Assembly (NCBI GenBank): GCA_030673645.1
Contig: DAOVIO010000137.1
Span: forward strand, 1 to 11,182
DNA: 11,182 bases
Direction: 5' to 3'
Source: JAGLSB01 sp023135955
GTDB lineage: Bacteria > Bacteroidota > Bacteroidia > Bacteroidales > GCA-2748055
The notes under the pieces are model-generated. The model was not told the origin of the DNA, did not search any database, and saw only the letters and a list, made by a program, of their open reading frames with translations. Of the stretch, positions 6,247-11,182 are shown one piece after another (position 1 is the first letter of the stretch; every line of letters starts with the position of its first letter). Both the position numbers and the translations under genes were made by a program.

Positions 6247-7269
6247 ATGGAAAAGAAAGTAACTATATATGATCTTGCCAGGGAACTTAATGTTTCTCCT
6301 TCAACCATAAGCAGGGCACTGCAAGGGCATCCCGGAGTAGGACCGGAGCTTAGGAAAACTGTAAAAAGGCTTGCTGCAAAAAAGGCATATAAAGTTAATA
6401 GGAACGCTGCTAGTCTCAGGACAAAAAAAAGCCGTACAATTGCTATCCTCGTCCCTAAGATTAACGATTATTTTTTCAATTCGGTTATAGCGGGAATTGA
6501 AATAATGGCTAGAGAAAATAATTATACCGTAATTATTAGTCAGTCAAACGATGAGTATGAAACCGAAGTTGATGTAGTAAATTCTTTATTATCACTAAAT
6601 ATTGATGCATTGATCGTGTCATTGTCAATGCGGGCAAAAAATTATGATCATTTTAAGCCATTTTTAACAGGTGGAATTCCAATTGTATCAATTGATAGGG
6701 TTACACAGGAAATTCTGGCAACAAAAGTTTTTATAGATGATTACGGGTCTGCCTATTTGGGAGCCGCTCATTTAATTGAACAAGGGTGCAGGAATCTGGC
6801 TGCCATTACTGGCATATTGGATCTGAAAATTTATAGTGAAAGGGTACGGGGATTTAGGGATGCAATAAAGGATCATAATCTTCCGGTGAGGGAAGAGTTT
6901 ATTTATCAATGTATGTTATTATCTGAGGATGGAAAGAAAGCAATGGATCATTTTTTTGTAAAACCAGAAGATGCTCCGGATGGAATTTTTTGTTCTAATG
7001 ACACTACGGCAATCGCATGCATTCAAGATTGTAGAAAAAGAGGAATATTGGTTCCCGATGATGTTGCAATTGTTGGATTTAGTAACGATCCGCGGTCAGA
7101 AATTATTGAACCGAATTTAACAACGATTGCACAGCCGGCTATTGAAATGGGTAGGGTAGCTTGTGAACAGGCAATTCTGCAAATAAATAAGCCGAAGTCA
7201 TTAATAACATCAACAGATATAATACTTAAAACAGAATTAGTTATAAGAGATTCTTCCAGAAGAAAATAA
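6247..7269 (+). CDS. LacI-family transcriptional regulator of the fucose genes
   Basis: A 340-residue LacI/GalR repressor. The N-terminal helix-turn-helix is clear (VTIYDLARELNVSPSTISRAL, residues 5-25), followed by the third helix and the hinge 'NRNAASLRTKKS' (51-62), where L58 corresponds to the Leu that intercalates at the central CG of the operator. The core begins 'TIAILVPKINDYFFNSVIAGIE' and continues as a type-I periplasmic-binding-protein fold, including 'DGIFCSNDTTAIACI' and 'VAIVGFSNDP', the usual effector-domain landmarks. The effector is probably L-fucose or an early catabolite, by context only. It diverges from the catabolic operon over a region carrying a palindromic operator. 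FucP follows after 29 bp, so repressor and permease are likely co-transcribed, with autoregulation. Confidence 0.92.
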   Translation: MEKKVTIYDLARELNVSPSTISRALQGHPGVGPELRKTVKRLAAKKAYKVNRNAASLRTKKSRTIAILVPKINDYFFNSVIAGIEIMARENNYTVIISQSNDEYETEVDVVNSLLSLNIDALIVSLSMRAKNYDHFKPFLTGGIPIVSIDRVTQEILATKVFIDDYGSAYLGAAHLIEQGCRNLAAITGILDLKIYSERVRGFRDAIKDHNLPVREEFIYQCMLLSEDGKKAMDHFFVKPEDAPDGIFCSNDTTAIACIQDCRKRGILVPDDVAIVGFSNDPRSEIIEPNLTTIAQPAIEMGRVACEQAILQINKPKSLITSTDIILKTELVIRDSSRRK

Positions 7270-7298
7270 TGATATATTAAAATTAATAAGTGAAAACC

Positions 7299-8630
7299 AT
7301 GAAAGAAAAACAAAAAATTATTGAAAAGAAGTACCTGATTGTTTTTATCTTGATAACCAGTTTATTTGCATTATGGGGATTTGCAAACGATATGACCAAT
7401 CCAATGGTATCTGCCTTTAAAAAGATTTTAAAGGAATTATCAAATACTGAAGCGTCCTTAATTCAGCTGGCTTTTTATGGAGGATATGCAACAATGGCAA
7501 TCCCGGCAGCATTGTTCATTAAGAAATTTTCATATAAAAGTGGAATACTAGTTGGACTAAGCCTTTATGCTATTGGGGCTCTGCTGTTCTATCCTGCCGC
7601 TTCATATGAAGCCTTTGGATTTTTTCTGGCGGCGCTTTATATTTTAACATTTGGACTTGCATTTCTTGAAACTACCGCAAATCCTTTCGTACTTTCGATG
7701 GGTTCACCTGAAACAGCGACACGGAGGTTGAACCTTGCTCAATCATTTAACCCTATCGGATCCTTGTCAGGAATGTTGGTTGCTCAGCTATATATTATTT
7801 CAGCACTAAAATCAGATGATTATGATTCAGTTGCTTATAATATGCTCTCTTCTGCTGAACAGGCAGTAGTCAGGGCCAACGATTTACAGATAATAAGGAA
7901 TCCATATGTAATTCTGGGATTATTTGTTATCATCATGTTAGCCGTACTTGCTTTCGTGAAAATGCCTCGGAAAGAGGATCAGAATCATGATTTGAATTTC
8001 AAACAGACCGTTAAAAGATTAAGGTCAAGCAAAAGATATTATGAAGGAGTAATTGCTCAGGTGTTTTATGTTGGGGCACAAATTATGGTCTGGACATTTA
8101 TTTTCCAATATGTTGATGTACTTAATGAAAGCAGGGCTGCTGACCAGCAACTTACAGCTACATGGTATAATATGTCGGCAATGATCCTCTTTTTAACTGG
8201 TCGTGCTATTTGCACTTACTTGCTTAAATTCATCAACTCGGGAAGATTATTGATGATCTTTGCGATCCTGGCAATAGTGGCTACTGCAGGTGCTATTTTC
8301 TTACCGGGAATGGCAGGATTATTCTCCCTTGTGGCAATTTCTATTTTTATGTCACTAATGTTCCCAACTATTTATGGTATTGCATTACGCGATTTGGGTG
8401 AGGATGCAAAACTTGCATCCGCCGGACTGGTAATGGCTATTGTAGGTGGCGCTTTAATGCCTCCTTTGCAAGGTCGCATATTGGATATTGGAGGAGATAA
8501 ATTTAATGATGTATTAATAATGGGAGTACCGGAGGTAAATTTCTCCTATATATTGCCCATGCTTTGTTTTGTTGTAGTTGCTGTATACGGTTACAGAAGT
8601 TTTAAGTATCATCTGCCAGAGAAGAGTTAA
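7299..8630 (+). CDS. fucP: FucP-type L-fucose:H+ symporter (MFS, FHS family)
   Basis: An inner-membrane permease of about 443 residues with roughly twelve hydrophobic segments. Family landmarks are 'LFALWGFANDMTNPMVSAF' in TM1, 'QLAFYGGYATMAIPAA' in TM2, 'SYKSGILVGLSLYAIGALLFYPAA' in TM3, 'GLAFLETTANPF' in TM4 and 'RRLNLAQSFNPIGS' in TM5; the Glu of LETTANP (E124) matches E. coli FucP E135. 'FMSLMFPTIYGIALRDLG' is a typical late-helix block. In TM1 the position aligned by eye to E. coli D46 is Asn34, with an Asp three residues earlier. I chose ATG 7299; an in-frame GTG at 7290 would add three residues. The gene follows lacI by 29 bp. Glucose/galactose permeases of the same family are the alternative; fucose is favoured by the divergent fucose-oxidation operon and GH29. 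Confidence 0.88.
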   Translation: MKEKQKIIEKKYLIVFILITSLFALWGFANDMTNPMVSAFKKILKELSNTEASLIQLAFYGGYATMAIPAALFIKKFSYKSGILVGLSLYAIGALLFYPAASYEAFGFFLAALYILTFGLAFLETTANPFVLSMGSPETATRRLNLAQSFNPIGSLSGMLVAQLYIISALKSDDYDSVAYNMLSSAEQAVVRANDLQIIRNPYVILGLFVIIMLAVLAFVKMPRKEDQNHDLNFKQTVKRLRSSKRYYEGVIAQVFYVGAQIMVWTFIFQYVDVLNESRAADQQLTATWYNMSAMILFLTGRAICTYLLKFINSGRLLMIFAILAIVATAGAIFLPGMAGLFSLVAISIFMSLMFPTIYGIALRDLGEDAKLASAGLVMAIVGGALMPPLQGRILDIGGDKFNDVLIMGVPEVNFSYILPMLCFVVVAVYGYRSFKYHLPEKS

Positions 8631-8664
8631 ACTTAATAAAAGTCAGAAATCACAAATCAGTTAT

Positions 8665-8702
8665 CCGCAAATAAAACGAGATTGCTTCACCTCCTGCATT
8701 GG
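8665..8702 (+). repeat. Direct repeat copy 1 (CCGCAAA..ACGAGATTGCTTC family)
   Basis: This 38-nt unit matches 8730-8767 at about 32 of 38 positions when aligned by eye, sharing CCGCAAA, ACGAGATTGCTTC and CCTCCT. It lacks the GCAATGAC end found in copies 3 and 4, so it seems degenerate or truncated. Confidence 0.7.
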
Positions 8703-8729
8703 TATATTTAATGCATAGAAGTCAAACAA

Positions 8730-8767
8730 CCGCAAAGGATACGAGATTGCTTCGCCTCCTTCGTTGG
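8730..8767 (+). repeat. Direct repeat copy 2
   Basis: This is the second copy of the 38-nt unit, starting 65 bp after copy 1. It keeps ACGAGATTGCTTCGCCTCC and a TTCGTTGG end, and like copy 1 it lacks the distal GCAATGAC segment. Confidence 0.7.
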
Positions 8768-8803
8768 AACTTATAGCCTAGGATTCCAATATGCGTAATT
8801 GAG

Positions 8804-8842
8804 ATGAGATTGCTTCACCTCGTTCCTCGGTTCGCAATGACG
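8804..8842 (+). repeat. Direct repeat copy 3, longer form ending GCAATGACG
   Basis: It begins ATGAGATTGCTTCACCTCG and ends TTCGCAATGACG. It starts 63 bp after the start of the corresponding core in copy 2. It is the partner of the inverted copy at 8922-8971; together they flank the terminator hairpin. Confidence 0.75.
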
Positions 8843-8864
8843 ACTCTCACTCGGTTGTAGGGTG

Positions 8865-8899
8865 TAAAAAAGTTGGCGGCAAAGCCGCCAACTTTTTTA
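8865..8899. terminator. Strong bidirectional intrinsic terminator
   Basis: The hairpin is perfect: TAAAAAAGTTGGCGGC (8865-8880), loop AAA (8881-8883), then GCCGCCAACTTTTTTA (8884-8899). The GC-rich stem is followed by T6 on both strands. It serves fucP (ending 8630) from the left and the beta-helix gene (ending 9007) from the right, exactly what convergent genes need. Confidence 0.9.
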
Positions 8900-8921
8900 A
8901 CCCCCCCCACGGCCAAAGCCA

Positions 8922-8971
8922 GGTCATTGCGATGAAGCCCGAGGTACGAGGGCGACTGAAGCAATCTCGTC
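8922..8971 (-). repeat. Inverted repeat copy 4 of the GAGATTGCTTC family
   Basis: On the minus strand this reads ACGAGATTGCTTCAGTCG at one end and TCGCAATGACC at the other, with a CCTCGTACCTCGG middle. It is the longest copy and is opposite in orientation to copy 3, giving a ~165-bp inverted pair (8804-8971) around the terminator. Dispersed repeats with GCAATGAC and GAGATTGCTTC ends are known to me from several bacterial genomes, usually non-coding. Confidence 0.75.
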
Positions 8972-9006
8972 CTCACCTCTGGTAAGGCGCTATCCCTCAT
9001 CTAATA

Positions 9007-11178
9007 TTACTCTAACTCAACAGTAAACACCCAAACTTCCCCCTTTATAACTCCCTGTTGTCCCACTGCATCTACTCTCCAATAATATGTATTTCCATTT
9101 TTAAGAGTTCCAGGATCAAAAATATTATTCACAAACTGCCCTTTAAATTCGGGAGAATCTACCGTGGCTTGTTCAACAGTTTCTAAATTATTACCAAAAT
9201 ATACATTATGAGTAACTGTTTTATAAGCTTTGAGCCACATCAGATCGGCATCTGTTTTTACTGTTGTTGAGAAATTTGGTGGGACAGGAGTTCCTGCTTT
9301 CTCAGACTGATAACCTGGTATCCAATAGCTTTCATCCCCAAATTCATAGGGTCCGATATCGGGTGCAGCACCAAGGAACTCTATGTCTTTCCCTTCGATT
9401 AATGCCCCTGCATCAATAATTTCTGAACCTGCTTTTGGCCTGAAGTCTAAATTATCAGGGTCCCTGAGTTGTGTCCTTACGTCGGCGTTTTTAAAATTCC
9501 CCGACCAGTTATGGTCAACAATGCCTGGAACGGGATTATCTACACCAGGTTTGGTCCTGTGCCCGGAAAATTTATTGCTTATATTATTTCTTGTAATTGT
9601 CTCATAATTAAATCCGGCTATTTCTGTATTAGAGGATATAATCAGGTCGTTTAAATGACTGTCGAATATCAGGTTATTATAAATAAAGTGCTTATCTCCT
9701 TTGAAAAATATTCTATCCGTTTTCCAGGCTACATTATGATACAAAGAACCATTTTGTCCCCAGGGTGAGTTTGGCAGATTCGAATTATCAAAACGTAATC
9801 CTTGTTTCACTGAATTGTGTACCCAGTTAAACCGGGTTTGCGATTGATCCTGTTGCTTTACGCTTACCTGCACCATCGATCCGTCGTTCTGAAGGAAACC
9901 TGTGTTTGAAATATCGTTAAATTCAATAATATTTCTTCTCCCGGCTTTAAATGTTTCAGAAGTACCTGTTGTATGAATAGTATTATGACGAAAAACCAGC
10001 TCTGGTGCATTAATCATATTTAAGGTATAACCTCCGGCGTAGGTACAACTATAATCGATGGTGTGCATATAGCAGTTTTCTATCAGGTTCCCCACTCCGT
10101 TCAATTCCAACGCAGGACCATCAACATAAGCAAATGTGCAATTGACTATTTTATTATTTGCCGGAGTAAATTCGTCTTTAACCAGCATTTTGGTCACATC
10201 CATTTGCGAAATATCTCTTAACATCCGCTTTGAATAGGCGGGGTAGAGCAGATCACAATTTTCAACTGTTACATTACTGCAATCTTCAAAATTAAAAGTA
10301 GTTCCGAAGAAATCTATATCATTAATTTCAATGAATGAAGAATTTGAAAATTCGAGAGCATAGGACATTATTTTTCCTTCTATATTCAGATTATTTGGAT
10401 TTTTACCATCGGCAACAAAGAGATATAACATTGAATCTTTTGGCTCAAAAAACCATTCTTCTTCAACATCAATTAGTTCTTTTTTTCCTTCAAAGAAATA
10501 TCCATGCTTTTCAACCCTGTCTACATAACTAAAATGAACCTTTACCGTTGAAGGATCGAAATGAAGATTATTTGAAGCTGCTTTATGTTCAGTAATAATA
10601 GCTTTATAGGTTTTAAAAGATCCTGAATTAACGATAATAAGACCACCATCTTCAAGACTAAAATCCAGGTTTTTAAGTTCTTCATTATAATAGTTTCCTA
10701 AAACACTGTTTTCTTTTTCGGGCCAGCACATCGACTTTGTTTTATCCCAAACAGAACCATCATACCAATTGCCATTGGGCCAGCGGGCAGTAATCATACT
10801 TTTACCTTCAACAAAAAGTTGCCAGATTGGTTGATCAAGCTTTGTCTTGTATATATTGACATCATGAATTTCCCATTTCGATTCTATAGGGATCGCACCT
10901 GAGAGGCTAACAGCCTCATTATTATATGAAGTGAAAACAATGCTTTTACCAGCTTCTCCCCTAAGTTTATCCCTTACAATATTTTCCCTGTAAATGCCCT
11001 CGCGGATAAAACAAGTGTCACCTGCTTCCAGAAATTTTGATGCATATTGAATTGTTTTAAAAGGCTCTTGAATTGTCCCGGGGTTAGAATCTGAACCCTC
11101 CGCGGAAACATAATAATTTTGACCATTAACATTTATAATTATTACTAGCTTGATGAGAAGAAAAAATACTTTTTTCAT
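9007..11178 (-). CDS. Secreted right-handed parallel beta-helix protein with C-terminal FnIII-like domain, probable polysaccharide-active enzyme
   Basis: A 723-residue exported protein. Residues 1-19 form a signal peptide (MKKVFFLLIKLVIIINVNG, cleavage before QN). Residues 21-95 are the DUF1565-type start of many beta-helix enzymes: 'YYVSAEGSDSNPGTIQEPFKTIQYA', then 'GDTCFIREGIYRENIV' and 'SGA'. A middle block (about 100-270) contains 'QLFVEGKSMITARWPNG'. Helix coils with repeated N-x-F/I-x-N/D-C/N patterns run from about 275 to 560 (SNVTVENCDL, NKIVNCTFAY, NLIENCYMHT, NNLIFDS). The helix closes with 'DLDFRPKAGSEIIDAG' and 'APDIGPYEFGD' (577-615). The tail (640-722), with 'HNVYFG', 'FDPGTLKNGNTYYWRVDAV' and 'GEVWVFTVE', is fibronectin-III-like. 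Such folds occur in polysaccharide lyases and in GH families such as GH141, which includes an alpha-fucosidase; I cannot place it in one. It is convergent with fucP and separated by a terminator, so it belongs to another transcript that starts at or beyond the window edge. Confidence 0.85.
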   Translation of the reverse strand: MKKVFFLLIKLVIIINVNGQNYYVSAEGSDSNPGTIQEPFKTIQYASKFLEAGDTCFIREGIYRENIVRDKLRGEAGKSIVFTSYNNEAVSLSGAIPIESKWEIHDVNIYKTKLDQPIWQLFVEGKSMITARWPNGNWYDGSVWDKTKSMCWPEKENSVLGNYYNEELKNLDFSLEDGGLIIVNSGSFKTYKAIITEHKAASNNLHFDPSTVKVHFSYVDRVEKHGYFFEGKKELIDVEEEWFFEPKDSMLYLFVADGKNPNNLNIEGKIMSYALEFSNSSFIEINDIDFFGTTFNFEDCSNVTVENCDLLYPAYSKRMLRDISQMDVTKMLVKDEFTPANNKIVNCTFAYVDGPALELNGVGNLIENCYMHTIDYSCTYAGGYTLNMINAPELVFRHNTIHTTGTSETFKAGRRNIIEFNDISNTGFLQNDGSMVQVSVKQQDQSQTRFNWVHNSVKQGLRFDNSNLPNSPWGQNGSLYHNVAWKTDRIFFKGDKHFIYNNLIFDSHLNDLIISSNTEIAGFNYETITRNNISNKFSGHRTKPGVDNPVPGIVDHNWSGNFKNADVRTQLRDPDNLDFRPKAGSEIIDAGALIEGKDIEFLGAAPDIGPYEFGDESYWIPGYQSEKAGTPVPPNFSTTVKTDADLMWLKAYKTVTHNVYFGNNLETVEQATVDSPEFKGQFVNNIFDPGTLKNGNTYYWRVDAVGQQGVIKGEVWVFTVELE

Positions 11179-11182
11179 ATAC

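Larger units (their letters stand above)
8631..9006. other. Repeat-rich intergenic region between convergent fucP and beta-helix genes
   Basis: No protein gene is supported here. The interval holds three direct copies and one inverted copy of a GAGATTGCTTC repeat, a strong bidirectional terminator, and a run of eight C at 8901-8908. Open frames across it are by-products of the repeats. Confidence 0.7.

Noticed and set aside
7023..7313. 96-codon minus-strand frame over the lacI 3' end and fucP start
   Set aside because: It is antisense to the conserved effector domain of the LacI protein and has no independent support.
8676..8842. Regularly spaced repeats (63-65 bp) as a CRISPR array
   Set aside because: Only three direct copies, of unequal length and degenerate sequence, with no cas genes in the window; the fourth copy is inverted.
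8901..8908. Run of eight C as a phase-variation tract
   Set aside because: It is intergenic, next to a terminator, and not in a position to change a reading frame or promoter spacing of either neighbour.
8815..9000. 61-codon minus-strand open frame in the fucP/beta-helix gap
   Set aside because: It runs straight through the terminator hairpin, the C8 run and the inverted repeat copies; its peptide is simply a translation of the dispersed repeat.

Overview
The window looks like part of a polysaccharide/sugar utilisation locus of a Bacteroidota bacterium, possibly a marine or sediment member of the Marinilabiliales or a similar group. The base composition is AT-rich and leaders upstream of starts are A/T-rich without strong Shine-Dalgarno sites. 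The FucP-type permease, the L-fuconolactonase and the secreted enzymes with short signal peptides ending before Gln also fit that phylum. The taxonomic call is inference from style and gene content; there is no marker gene here.

Layout. Positions 1-324 hold the 3' end of a sulfatase gene (+). A perfect 42-bp palindrome follows at 383-424, then a complete secreted GH29 alpha-L-fucosidase (581-1975, +). From 2076 to 2343 lies what I read as the scar of a second sulfatase gene: a lipoprotein signal peptide joined, out of frame, to a sulfatase-like C-terminus. A minus-strand operon then runs right to left: a RhaM/FucU-like mutarotase (5508-5900), an aldo/keto reductase resembling L-fucose/L-galactose dehydrogenases (4444-5496), an L-fuconolactonase-like amidohydrolase (3608-4432) and a zinc-dependent dehydrogenase resembling L-galactonate 5-dehydrogenase (2496-3512). 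Divergent from it, across a 346-bp intergenic region with a CAATCGATTG operator, are a LacI-family repressor (6247-7269) and a FucP-type sugar:H+ symporter (7299-8630). The right end has a repeat-rich intergenic region with a strong bidirectional terminator (8865-8899). Convergent to fucP is a large secreted right-handed beta-helix protein (9007-11178, -).

How the parts fit. Sulfatases and the GH29 enzyme would release L-fucose from a sulfated, fucose-containing glycan outside the cytoplasm. FucP would import it. The mutarotase would interconvert anomers, the AKR would oxidise fucose to the lactone and the amidohydrolase would open it to L-fuconate: the non-phosphorylating route, with no isomerase, kinase or aldolase of the FucI/FucK/FucA type in view. 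The canonical next step, L-fuconate dehydratase, is absent from the window. The zinc dehydrogenase at the operon's end, whose closest remembered relatives act on L-galactonate (L-fuconate with a 6-OH), is the least certain and most interesting step. The LacI protein probably represses both divergent units.

I see no tRNA, rRNA, CRISPR array, complete insertion sequence or SusC/SusD pair. All family assignments come from reading translated motifs, not from database searches.
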